NCBI GenBank assembly: GCA_017998195.1
Contig: JAGODN010000071.1
Location: 1 to 9,312 of the forward strand
DNA length: 9,312 nt
Direction: 5' to 3'
Source of the DNA: Desulfobulbus sp.
Lineage (GTDB): Bacteria; Desulfobacterota; Desulfobulbia; Desulfobulbales; Desulfobulbaceae
Positions 1 to 7,317 of this stretch are shown piece after piece. How positions within the stretch are numbered: the first letter of the stretch is position 1; each line of letters starts with the position of its first letter. The notes under the pieces were generated by a model, which worked only from the letters and a program-made list of their open reading frames with translations, had not been told where the DNA came from and did no database searches. Made by a program: the position numbers and the translations under genes.

Positions 1-1028
1 GGCTGGCGCTCGCCGCCGGGCAAACCCGGCCCGGCGCGCTCGTGCAGGGGTGTCTTCCGCATGCGGACTTGGCCGCGATGAGCGCCGAGGAACTGCTCGG
101 CTGTGTGTTCGCCACCAAGCGGCCGCAGATCTTTGCCGAAAGCGCGGTGGCCGGCGACGGCTCGGACTGGAACCTGGTCGAGCTCGGCCTGCTCGGTGAC
201 ATTTCGGTGGCCGTGCCGGTCACCGTATTCGACAACGGCAGCCACACCGTGCCCACCCCGCACGACCAGCCCTTCCCCGCCACCCTGGTGTTCACCCCGG
301 GCGCGCTGCTGCAGAACGGCCGCGGCTGCACCCCGGCGGACTGGGACGAGGTCACCGCAGCGGACGGCAGCCTGAACGCGGAGGGCTACCATCGACTCTA
401 CCGGCGCCGCCTGCTGCCCGTGCTGCGGTTCATCAACGAGCATGCCGGCCGGCCGCGCTCGGCCCTGGTCACCCTGCCCGGGCTCGGCTGCGGCCAGTTC
501 GCCGGCCCCTTCCAGGGGCGTCTCGGCGCGCAGCTGCAGGCGGTGCTGGAACGGCTGCTGGCCGAGGAGGGCGCCTCCCTGCCGAACCTCGCGGCCGTGT
601 ACTTCGATCCCTACAACGAATGCGACAACGCCCGGCACGAGCTGCACGGCATCACCCTCTTTGTCCGGCCATTGACCCGCCCGGGCAACCGCGGCCGGAC
701 CCAGCTCTGCCCGCCGGCCGCGTACGGGGAGGCGGGCGACGATTTCACCGCCTGCCGCCTGTTCAGCCTGGTGGCCTGGGACCATGTCAGCTGGCCGGGC
801 AATGACTTCTACGTCGGCTCGCGTGCCACCGACGACGGCGTCAAGGCCGCGGCCACCGACGCCCTGGCCGTGCTCACCGGCGTGACCGGCCGCTACGACA
901 CGAAGCGCAGCGCCTACCAGCCGCCCCCGCCCCTGCACACCTGGGAGCAGGCGGTGCAGCAGGGCGTGCGTGAGCGCGGCCTGCGGTTGTGGCACCCCCA
1001 GGCCCTGTGGACCCCGCCCGGCGGGTGA
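1..1028 (+). CDS. Possible macrodomain-like protein, 5' end outside window
   Basis: The reading frame (codons from base 3) is open to the left edge and ends with TGA at 1026-1028, so the gene is N-terminally partial. A GTG at 42 is in frame, but the sequence before it (LALAAGQTRPGALVQ) continues smoothly into the protein, so the true start is probably upstream. Visible: a hydrophobic strand followed by a glycine turn, VTLPGLGCGQFAGPF, whose GCGQFAG is at 486-506 and resembles the glycine loop of macrodomains, which bind ADP-ribose. Further on lie AVYFDPYNECDN and the Trp/Asn-rich AWDHVSWPGNDFYVGSRATDDGVKAAATD. The last 40 residues are proline- and Trp-rich. No signal peptide or membrane segment is seen in the visible part. 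The macrodomain idea rests on this local pattern only; a conserved protein of unknown function is the safe alternative. Confidence 0.8.
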   Translation, partial: LALAAGQTRPGALVQGCLPHADLAAMSAEELLGCVFATKRPQIFAESAVAGDGSDWNLVELGLLGDISVAVPVTVFDNGSHTVPTPHDQPFPATLVFTPGALLQNGRGCTPADWDEVTAADGSLNAEGYHRLYRRRLLPVLRFINEHAGRPRSALVTLPGLGCGQFAGPFQGRLGAQLQAVLERLLAEEGASLPNLAAVYFDPYNECDNARHELHGITLFVRPLTRPGNRGRTQLCPPAAYGEAGDDFTACRLFSLVAWDHVSWPGNDFYVGSRATDDGVKAAATDALAVLTGVTGRYDTKRSAYQPPPPLHTWEQAVQQGVRERGLRLWHPQALWTPPGG

Positions 1029-1306
1029 CGCGAACACCCGGCCTTCCTTCCCAGATGCCACCCCGGACAATGTTTGCTCGCGCTGCTCGTCGCAGGTGCA
1101 GCCCCTTGCCGGGACACCGACCTGCAGGTTCCCGTTGCCATCCATCAGCCGGACAGGTAGAAATACAGAGTACGCCTGCTCCGGCTCCCCTGCATAAATC
1201 CGGCTTGGTCGCCAACGAGGCACCATTCGCGGACATTCCGCCCGCTTGCCTGCCGCGGCGGGCTTTCATCGCACTGCAATCCCCAAACCCCAACCGAGGA
1301 GGACCA
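1029..1306. other. Intergenic region without a gene
   Basis: These 278 bases separate the macrodomain-like gene from the small zinc-ribbon gene. Neither strand holds a reading frame with a convincing ribosome site or protein-like composition. The only supported content is a weak candidate promoter at 1135-1163 and the ribosome site just before the next gene. Confidence 0.6.
1135..1163 (+). promoter_or_regulatory. Candidate sigma-70 type promoter for the small-gene pair
   Basis: TTGCCA (1135-1140, five of six to TTGACA) is followed after 17 bases by TAGAAA (1158-1163, four of six to TATAAT). The spacing is ideal and the position suits transcription of the zinc-ribbon and PepSY-like genes, with a leader of about 140 bases. 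The match is moderate and could be chance. Confidence 0.35.
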
Positions 1307-1474
1307 ATGATGGAGGACAAAACAATCACCGTCACCTGCCCGAAATGCGGCATCAAGATCACCAACACGGTGAGCTGGTTCAAGAAGCCGGGCAGCTGCT
1401 GCCCGGGCTGCCAGCTGCGGCTGTCCACCGAGCGCTTCCGCCGGGCCATCGAGGCGGCGGAGCAGGCAGCCTGA
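1307..1474 (+). CDS. Small zinc-ribbon protein (hypothetical)
   Basis: Encodes 55 residues from the first ATG, or 54 from the second ATG at 1310. A strong Shine-Dalgarno run GAGGAGGA (1296-1303) precedes both; its GGAGG core lies 4 bases from the first ATG and 7 from the second, so the second may be the one used. Residues 11-14 read CPKC and residues 31-35 CCPGC, giving two cysteine knuckles about 17 residues apart, the layout of a one-zinc ribbon. The C-terminal third (TERFRRAIEAAEQAA) is a probable basic and acidic helix. I do not recognise the family. Such ribbons bind nucleic acid or protein partners; which applies here cannot be seen. A gene for an exported PepSY-like protein follows after 48 bases and may share its transcript. 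Confidence 0.75.
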   Translation: MMEDKTITVTCPKCGIKITNTVSWFKKPGSCCPGCQLRLSTERFRRAIEAAEQAA

Positions 1475-1522
1475 GCCGAGCGCCGCTGCCCAACATTCCC
1501 CACCTGTGCCGAGGAACAACCG

Positions 1523-1786
1523 ATGAAAACGCTCTCAAGTGTACTTCTTGTCGTCTTGACCGCCGCCTTTGCCCACGCCGGCACGCCCCTGCCGGTGACC
1601 GACGTGCCGGAAAAAGTCCTGTCCACACTCCGCGAGTATTTCCCCGGCGCCACCCCCCTGGCCGCGGAAAAGGACGTGCAGGCCAACCGCACCAAGTACG
1701 AGGTGCTCGTCCAGTATAAGGCCATACAGTTGGAAGTGGACCTCGCCGAGGATGGCACTATCCTCGACGTGGACATGGAGCGATAG
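1523..1786 (+). CDS. Small exported PepSY-like protein
   Basis: Encodes 87 residues. GAGGAA at 1511-1516 is a good ribosome site 6 bases before the ATG. Residues 1-19 form a Sec signal peptide: one Lys, a hydrophobic core (LSSVLLVVLTAAF) and an AHA cleavage site before Gly20, so the mature protein of about 68 residues should be periplasmic. The mature part has an amphipathic helix (VPEKVLSTLREYFPGA, residues 28-43) followed by strands with the pattern KYEVLVQYKAIQLEVDLAEDG and a final ILDVD. This helix-then-sheet order with an EVxxDxxGxxxxV-like ending is typical of the PepSY-like (YPEB) fold, found in small periplasmic proteins thought to bind or inhibit partners. No catalytic residues are apparent. 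It lies 48 bases after the zinc-ribbon gene and before a strong terminator. Confidence 0.8.
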   Translation: MKTLSSVLLVVLTAAFAHAGTPLPVTDVPEKVLSTLREYFPGATPLAAEKDVQANRTKYEVLVQYKAIQLEVDLAEDGTILDVDMER

Positions 1787-1833
1787 GCGCCAGCGTCTGA
1801 ACCGGGCGGAGGCGGCAATGGCCGATCCGATCC

Positions 1834-1895
1834 GCCGCAGGACACAACAAAGCCCCGGACCGAGCACGGTCCGGGGCTTTTTTGTGTCCTGCGGC
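1834..1895. terminator. Bidirectional rho-independent terminator between converging genes
   Basis: An inverted repeat with 29-base arms (1834-1862 and 1867-1895), a four-base AGCA loop and a single C:T mismatch (1848 against 1881). The inner core, GCCCCGGACCG paired with CGGTCCGGGGC, is an uninterrupted GC-rich stem. On the plus strand it is followed by six T, a textbook terminator for the PepSY-like gene. On the minus strand the run is TTTGTTGTG, a weaker tail, ending the glt operon 10 bases after its stop codon (TGA read from 1907 to 1905). Confidence 0.93.
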
Positions 1896-1904
1896 CAAGT
1901 CGGC

Positions 1905-4289
1905 TCAAAACGGCCGCAGCACCCAGATGCCGCAGGGGCAGGTATCGGCGCAGAAGCCGCAGGCGATGCACTTGGCATCGTCGGAGACGTATTCCCAGTT
2001 GACCCCGTCCGAACCCGGCTCCACCTCCCGGCGGGCTATGGCCTCGGTGGGGCAGATGGTCTCGCACAGGTGGCAGTCGCGGCAGGAGCCGCAGCTCAGG
2101 CAGCGGGCCGCCTGCTGGTCCTCGGTCCGGCCGCGGTCGCTCACCGGGTCGTAGTGGGCGAAGGTCAGGTTCTCGTAGCGGATCAGCTGCTTGTCGAAGG
2201 GCACCCAGGGCTCGCCCCTGAAGGTGGCGAGCAGGTACTCGGCGGTGCGCTTGCCCGCGCCGAGCGCGTTGGTGGCCAGGCCCGGCCGCTCCACGTCGCC
2301 CACGGCGAGGATCTGCGCGTCGCTGGTGCGACCGGCCGCGTCGGTCTTGATCCAGGCCGCGCCGCCCACCGTGACCACCTGCACCGACTCGGGCAGGAAG
2401 GGCAGATTGGGCACGTCGCCGATGGAGATGATCACCGTCTGCGCCGGCAGCAGCGTACCATCGGCGCCGACCAACCCTTCGGCCGTGACCTCGCGGGTCA
2501 TGAACGGCCAGCGGAAGGTGGCGCCGAGCGCCTCGGCCGCAGCCCGCTCTTTGCCGAACGCCAGCGGCTTCTGGATGTCCACCAGCACCACCTCCTGCGC
2601 GCCCAGCCGGTAGGCCTCGGCGGCCACGTCGCAGCCGACGTTGCCTGCGCCGATGATCACCACCTGCTTGCCCGTGGCCATGGGTTGGTCACTCTTGGCG
2701 GCCTTGAGGTAGTCGAGCGCCGGGATCACCCGCTCGTGGCCGGGGAAGGAAAGGGTGCGCGGCTGGTGCGCGCCCACGGCCACGACCACGTAGTCGAACT
2801 CACCCTTGAGCGCCTCCACCCGCTCGCGGCTCAGGGTCTCGTTCAAATGCACGTGCAGGTTCTCGGTCTTCAGGAAACGGTCGATCTCCGCGTCCCACAC
2901 CGCCTGCGACAGCCGCTCCCAGGGGATGGTCTGGGCCAGTTTGCCGCCCAGCCGCGGGCCGCGCTCATAGATGTGCGCCTCCACCCCGTGCAGGGCCAGG
3001 TGCCAGGCCACGGCCATGCCCGCCGGGCCGCCGCCGATGACCGCCACCCTGTGGCCCGTGGCCGGCAGGGATCTGGGCGGGTCCACGTTGCGCACCGAGC
3101 GGCCGAGCACCGAAGCGTCGATGGAGTAATCGATCTTCTCGCGCGAACAGTTCTGAATGCACAGGTTCGGGCAGATGGTGCCGCACACCGAGGCCGGCAG
3201 CGGCGTGTAGCGCAGGAGCATCTCGTAGGCTTCGTCGGTTCGGCCCTCGCGGATGAGCCGCAGCCGGTCGATGGTGGGGATGTGGATGGGGCAGAAGAAG
3301 GTGCAGGGCGCGGCCGCATCGCGGTTGGCCCAGAAGGGTTTGCGCCGGCGCAGATCACCGCTCTCGACCACCCCGACCAGGTCGCGCTCGAGCCCCGGGG
3401 CCAGGTCGCGCAGCGGGTCGCCGCCGCCGAAGCCTTTGTCCCAGATGCGGCGGCGGAATTCGGCCATGGGCATGGGCCCGGCGAACATCAGGGCCCGCTC
3501 CTGCGGAGTGATGGCGGTGAGCAGCTGCCACTCGTTGCGCTCGGAGAGGGTGGCCAGCAGTTTCGGCCGGCCGATGCGCGCCAGGAATTCGGGCAGCCGG
3601 TCCAGCAGCCACTGCCACTCGGCGTCGTCCGGCCGGGTGAGTTTGGCGTTGGTGGTCGAATAGGAACCGTCGGTGGAGCCGCGGAAGTAGATCTTGCCGC
3701 CCACCATGCCCACGCAGGGCCGATAGCCGAGCACGTTGTCCGGGTTCTTCGCCTCCACCCCGCAGACCACGCCGATGCCGCCGCAGTTGAACTCGGCGAA
3801 GGTGTCGCCCACCGAGCCGAGCACCCACATCTCGGGCCGCTCGTGGTCCGGGTTCCACTTGGTCATGGTCAGGCCGCGGGCGCCGATGGAGCCGCCGATC
3901 ATCACCCGGCCGCCGGCCATGGCGTTGCACACGCCGCTGGTGGCGTCGCCCTTGACGACGATGTCCGCGCCGATATTCAGGTAGCCGACGTCGTCCGAGG
4001 CCGAGCCCTCGCAGACGATGGTCGCGCCGGGCTGGCCCATGCAGCCGAGCCGCTGGCCCACCGGGCCGGTGACGCGCAGGGTGAGCGGCCGCTCGGGACT
4101 GCCGAGGCGCAGGCCGATGTTGTGCTGGCCGAAGGACTCGAGCAGGAGGTCATCGGCCGTTTCCGCCGCAGCGCGCACCGCGGCCTCGAAGTCCTTGGAG
4201 GAGACCCGCTGGTTGGCCGCGTCCCGGCCGGGAATGGTGCGACAGCTTTGCCTGGTTTCGTTCATGGTGGAGTGCTCTGACGGGTGCAT
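1905..4289 (-). CDS. gltD: Glutamate synthase GXGXG domain / GltD-like reductase / ferredoxin fusion
   Basis: Encodes 794 residues and should pass electrons to the glutamate synthase core. Domains: residues about 45-215 are the GXGXG beta-helix that ends classical GltB; about 315-700 are a GltD-like flavoprotein with FAD motif GGGPAG (419-424), a second dinucleotide motif GAGNVG (547-552) and the FAD-closing AVGD (662-665); residues 730-786 are a double [4Fe-4S] ferredoxin (C736, C739, C742, C746 and C774, C777, C780, C784). The reductase N-terminus has Cys 329, 333, 369, 373, 377 and 381, two fewer than classical GltD. The ATG at 4289 is preferred because GAGG (4301-4298) lies 8 bases upstream and overlaps the stop of the preceding gene; the ATG at 4265 lacks a ribosome site. 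The reductase class is certain; the natural electron donor (NADH, NADPH or ferredoxin) is not. Confidence 0.95.
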   Translation of the reverse strand: MHPSEHSTMNETRQSCRTIPGRDAANQRVSSKDFEAAVRAAAETADDLLLESFGQHNIGLRLGSPERPLTLRVTGPVGQRLGCMGQPGATIVCEGSASDDVGYLNIGADIVVKGDATSGVCNAMAGGRVMIGGSIGARGLTMTKWNPDHERPEMWVLGSVGDTFAEFNCGGIGVVCGVEAKNPDNVLGYRPCVGMVGGKIYFRGSTDGSYSTTNAKLTRPDDAEWQWLLDRLPEFLARIGRPKLLATLSERNEWQLLTAITPQERALMFAGPMPMAEFRRRIWDKGFGGGDPLRDLAPGLERDLVGVVESGDLRRRKPFWANRDAAAPCTFFCPIHIPTIDRLRLIREGRTDEAYEMLLRYTPLPASVCGTICPNLCIQNCSREKIDYSIDASVLGRSVRNVDPPRSLPATGHRVAVIGGGPAGMAVAWHLALHGVEAHIYERGPRLGGKLAQTIPWERLSQAVWDAEIDRFLKTENLHVHLNETLSRERVEALKGEFDYVVVAVGAHQPRTLSFPGHERVIPALDYLKAAKSDQPMATGKQVVIIGAGNVGCDVAAEAYRLGAQEVVLVDIQKPLAFGKERAAAEALGATFRWPFMTREVTAEGLVGADGTLLPAQTVIISIGDVPNLPFLPESVQVVTVGGAAWIKTDAAGRTSDAQILAVGDVERPGLATNALGAGKRTAEYLLATFRGEPWVPFDKQLIRYENLTFAHYDPVSDRGRTEDQQAARCLSCGSCRDCHLCETICPTEAIARREVEPGSDGVNWEYVSDDAKCIACGFCADTCPCGIWVLRPF

Positions 4290-4297
4290 GCGGGTGG

Positions 4298-4301
4298 CCT
4301 C
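4298..4301 (-). promoter_or_regulatory. Ribosome binding site deciding the gltD fusion start
   Basis: Reads GAGG on the minus strand, 8 bases before the ATG at 4289. Its first bases are also part of the TGA stop codon of the upstream FMN subunit (TGAGG), so termination and reinitiation are probably coupled. Confidence 0.6.
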
Positions 4302-5940
4302 AGCAGATGTAGTTGATCTGCAACCGCTCGGCGATGGCCCGATCATCGATGCCGAGCGCGTCGGACATGCCGATGGGCAAACTCTGGGAGCGGCCGAGCG
4401 GGGCCATGATCTTCTTCATTTCGGTGCGGATGGCCATGAACACGTCGGCCACCCGCTGGGCCACGTCGTCCGGGTCGAGACGGCGGTAGAGCTTGGGGTT
4501 CTGGCTGGTGATGCCCTTGGGGCAAATGCCAAGGTTGCAGACGTTGCAGCGGCCCAGTTCGTTGCCCAGGCAGCCGGCGCAGGCCTGCATGATGTACTTG
4601 CCGATGTGTACGCCCGAGGCGCCGAGCATGATCAGGGCCATGCCGTTCTGGGTGACGTTGCCGTTCTTGCCGATGCCGCCGGCGGCGAACAGGGGGATCT
4701 CGTTCTGCCGCCCCTGGCGAACCAGGTCCTGGTAGCATTCGCGCAGGTTGGAGGCGATGGGGTGGCCGGTGGCGTCCATGCTCACGTTGTAGGCCGCGCC
4801 GGTGCCGCCGTCGATGCCGTCGATCAGGAGGCCGCCGGCGTACGGGTTGCGCACCAGGTTGTTGAGCACCGCCTTGGCCGAGGAGGAGCCGGAGATCTTC
4901 GGGTAGACCGGCACGCGGAAGCCGAAGGCCATGGACATGGTCTGGATCATCTTCATGACGCTCTCCTCGATGGAGTAGAGCGTCTGGTGCACCGGCGGCG
5001 AGGGCAGGTCCACGCCCTCGGGCACGCCGCGCAGCCGGGCAATGAGTTTGCTCACCTTGAACCACATGAGCAGGCCGCCGTCGCCGGGCTTGGCGCCCTG
5101 GCCGTACTTGATCTCGATGGCCGCCGGGTCGCACTGCATCTCCGGGATGGCGCGGATGATCTCGTCCCAGCCGAAGTAGCCCGAGGCGATCTGGAGGATG
5201 ATGTACTTCAGGAAGGGGCTCTTCAGCACCCAGGGCGGACAGCCGCCCTCGCCCGTGGCCATGACCACCGGGATCCCGAGCACCTCGTTGCAGTAGGCCA
5301 CGCCCTGCAACAGGCCGAGCCACATGTTCGGCGAGAGCGCGCCGAAGGACATGGAGCCGATGACGAACGGGAAGATCTCGCGGGTGGGCGGGATCCACTC
5401 GCCGGCCAGCCGGCGGCGCAGGAATTCCTCCGGCGGCAGCACCCGGCCGAGGATGGTGTTGATGTTGAACTCGTGCCGGCCCGCGTCGAGCGCCGGGTCG
5501 GTGAGCATGGAGATGCGGGTGAAGCTGATCCGGTCGAGCACGGTGCGGCCGGAGACGTTGCGCCGGCCGCCGCGCTTCTGGGCCTCGCCCTGCTGGTTGT
5601 GGAGGAAGTTGGCGCGCCGCTCGTTGTCGTTCAGGTGCGGACCGATGGCCTCGTTCGGGCAGACCGAGGCGCACATGGAGCAGCCGATGCAGCGCTTGGC
5701 CAAGTCCGTGCTCTGGCGGATGCCGGTGAAGTGGCGGTAATCGTTGCCGCGCCGCTTCTGCATCACGTCGAGTTTGGGCACCCGCTGGCGGAAATGGGAG
5801 AGCGTGATCGCCCCCACCGGACACACTGCGGTGCAGCGGCCGCAGAGGGTGCAGCGGTCCTCGCGGTGCTCGATGATCCAGGGGAGGTCGTGATAGCTCA
5901 GGCTGCCTGGGGCAGTGTACACGGATCGAACTGAGACCAT
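4300..5940 (-). CDS. gltB: Glutamate synthase FMN/Fe-S core subunit (archaeal-type GltB2)
   Basis: Encodes 546 residues. This is the synthase half of glutamate synthase: it reductively transfers ammonia to 2-oxoglutarate on FMN. Residues 30-40 (CTLCGRCTAVCP) and 84-95 (CIGCSMCASVCP) are two ferredoxin-type [4Fe-4S] motifs ahead of the barrel. The FMN barrel follows from about 150: IGSMSFGALS (194-203), IKYGQGAKPGDGG (277-289), DGIDGGTGAA (374-383) and AAGGIGKNG (419-427). A cysteine-rich stretch (C454, C457, C465, C468, C473, ending ICPKGI) aligns with the region holding the [3Fe-4S] cluster in classical GltB. The N-terminal amidotransferase and C-terminal GXGXG domains of classical GltB are absent here but are encoded by the flanking genes. 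The ATG at 5940 has AAGGA (5954-5950) 9 bases upstream, inside the preceding gene, which it overlaps by 43 bases. Confidence 0.96.
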   Translation of the reverse strand: MVSVRSVYTAPGSLSYHDLPWIIEHREDRCTLCGRCTAVCPVGAITLSHFRQRVPKLDVMQKRRGNDYRHFTGIRQSTDLAKRCIGCSMCASVCPNEAIGPHLNDNERRANFLHNQQGEAQKRGGRRNVSGRTVLDRISFTRISMLTDPALDAGRHEFNINTILGRVLPPEEFLRRRLAGEWIPPTREIFPFVIGSMSFGALSPNMWLGLLQGVAYCNEVLGIPVVMATGEGGCPPWVLKSPFLKYIILQIASGYFGWDEIIRAIPEMQCDPAAIEIKYGQGAKPGDGGLLMWFKVSKLIARLRGVPEGVDLPSPPVHQTLYSIEESVMKMIQTMSMAFGFRVPVYPKISGSSSAKAVLNNLVRNPYAGGLLIDGIDGGTGAAYNVSMDATGHPIASNLRECYQDLVRQGRQNEIPLFAAGGIGKNGNVTQNGMALIMLGASGVHIGKYIMQACAGCLGNELGRCNVCNLGICPKGITSQNPKLYRRLDPDDVAQRVADVFMAIRTEMKKIMAPLGRSQSLPIGMSDALGIDDRAIAERLQINYIC

Positions 5941-7040
5941 ACTGTGAGTTCCTTGCGTTCGGGGGGAATGAGAACGGTGTGCTGGCGCATGGGCTGGAAA
6001 TCCAGCGCCGGGTCGCGGTCCGGGACGAGCGCGTCGACCCCGCACATCTCCGAGGCGATGGCCCAGGCGCCGGGTCGGCCGCCGACCGTGGCCGGCCGCA
6101 GTTTCTTCTGGTCCATGACCAGCATGCAGGTTTCGTCGGGCAGGGTGGCGATCACCGCGTTGGGGCCGTCGATGATCAGCCGCCGGCAGGCGGTGCGCAG
6201 CCCTTTGAGGAAGTCCCCGTCCGGGTGCGCGTCCAACTCCTCGGTCTTGAGCGGGGTGATCACGTGCTTGTAGAACTCCAGCGGCAGTTTCAGCCGGCGC
6301 AGGACGTAGTGGAGGATGTGGGCAAAGGTCTCGGAATCGCTGTGGTAGCCGAGGTAACCGGGGATGTTCGTGCCCAGCAGCCACTCCTTGACCGGGACGA
6401 AGGCGGTGTTCTCGCCGTTGGTCATGGTGGCGATACCCTGGATGAAGAACGGGTGGCAGGCGTACAGGTTGATGCCGTAGTTGGTGTTCTGCCGCCCCTG
6501 GGCCATGACCACCCGCGCCCGCAGCCTGTTGTCGGCCAGGCCGAGGGCATCGCCCACCGCCAGCGGCCAGCCGACCTCCTTGAGCATGACCACGTCGCGA
6601 TAGAGTGAGAACACGGTGATGTCGCCGCCGTTGGCCTCGCCGTCGCGGCGGATGGCGAGCCGGGTCTGCAGCAGGCGGTCGTCGATCGCCTCGGCGCTCA
6701 GACCGGACCAGCTCTCGGGCATGGAGTAGGCGCGCACCATGTAGTTGAAGCGGTCCCTGGCCTCGATCATCTCCGGCCGGCGATCGAACTCGTGCACGTA
6801 CTTGACCTGGAACCCCTGGCCGCCCATCCAGTCAGTGAGCCGGTGAAAAGCCGCCTCGGTGTGGGCGATGCCGGACAGGACCACGTGGTTGGGCCGGAGC
6901 TTGAAATCCTCGAACTCCACCCCGCGCAGCAGCAGGCCGAGGCCGCTGCCGTCATAGCCCTCCTGCATGGCCTCCATGGCGGTGAGGACCTCGTACGGGG
7001 AAAAGGGCTGATCCGCGCTTTTCAATGCTAATCGGCACAT
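5898..7040 (-). CDS. Class II glutamine amidotransferase subunit of split glutamate synthase (GltB1)
   Basis: Encodes 380 residues. It should hydrolyse glutamine and deliver ammonia to the FMN core. The ATG at 7040 is chosen because the next codon is Cys: in class II (N-terminal nucleophile) amidotransferases this cysteine is exposed by methionine removal and attacks glutamine. GGGAG (7051-7047) sits 6 bases upstream. An in-frame TTG at 7046 would bury the cysteine and is rejected. Further family signs are RVVMAQGRQNTNYGINLYACHPFF (pieces at residues 176-199), the TNGE turn (207-210) corresponding to the family's HNG motif, and GYHSDSETF (231-239), matching the SDSE signature. The C-terminal 100 residues (RRLIIDGPNAVIATLPDE and on) complete the fold. 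It is the first gene of the glt operon, and its last 14 codons overlap the start of the FMN subunit gene. Confidence 0.94.
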   Translation of the reverse strand: MCRLALKSADQPFSPYEVLTAMEAMQEGYDGSGLGLLLRGVEFEDFKLRPNHVVLSGIAHTEAAFHRLTDWMGGQGFQVKYVHEFDRRPEMIEARDRFNYMVRAYSMPESWSGLSAEAIDDRLLQTRLAIRRDGEANGGDITVFSLYRDVVMLKEVGWPLAVGDALGLADNRLRARVVMAQGRQNTNYGINLYACHPFFIQGIATMTNGENTAFVPVKEWLLGTNIPGYLGYHSDSETFAHILHYVLRRLKLPLEFYKHVITPLKTEELDAHPDGDFLKGLRTACRRLIIDGPNAVIATLPDETCMLVMDQKKLRPATVGGRPGAWAIASEMCGVDALVPDRDPALDFQPMRQHTVLIPPERKELTVWSQFDPCTLPQAA

Positions 7041-7168
7041 GGACAACTCCCGCCAGGGGCCTTGCGGGCGGTGACACCCGACCCGGCCCCATGTCTAACA
7101 AAAATGTAGATGTTTTGACAATCCCGCTCTTGTTGGTCACAGAATTGGCAGCTTTCTTTAGGGCGAGA

Positions 7169-7195
7169 ATTACAGAAAAGGGAATACGTTGTCAA
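7169..7195 (-). promoter_or_regulatory. Candidate promoter of the glt operon
   Basis: On the minus strand a perfect TTGACA (7195-7190) is followed after 15 bases by TGTAAT (7174-7169, five of six to TATAAT). The spacer is shorter than the ideal 17. If used, the leader before gltB1 would be about 120 bases. A second candidate, TTGTCA (7121-7116) with TAGACA (7097-7092) at 18 bases, is nearer but weaker. Confidence 0.45.
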
Positions 7196-7317
7196 GCGGA
7201 AAGAGGATCACTGAACAATGTTGTAAAACATGCAGAAAGTGGCCCGGAAAGAGCGCACAGGAACGCGGAGGCGGGGCACGGCGCCGAAAAAACTCACGAC
7301 GGAAATGAAAAGCGAAG

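Noticed and set aside
1022..1040. Hairpin CGGGTG/CACCCG at the stop codon of the macrodomain-like gene
   Set aside because: The stem is only six pairs and there is no T run after it, so a terminator is not supported.
1752..4280. Plus-strand open frame of 842 codons lying opposite the gltD fusion gene
   Set aside because: It is rich in His, Gly, Ala, Asp and Arg with no domain, as expected for a frame opposite a GC-rich gene. The minus-strand frame has clear motifs throughout.
4018..5934. Plus-strand open frame of 638 codons opposite the FMN subunit gene
   Set aside because: Same low-complexity composition with no recognisable motif; the opposite strand encodes a well-supported protein.
7038..7046. 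TTG start at 7046 for the amidotransferase
   Set aside because: It would add two residues before the Met-Cys and prevent exposure of the N-terminal nucleophile cysteine; the ATG at 7040 also has the better ribosome spacing.
7218..7231. Small inverted repeat ATGTT-gtaa-AACAT upstream of the glt operon
   Set aside because: Five-base arms in an AT-richer region are expected by chance, and it lies outside the candidate promoter core.
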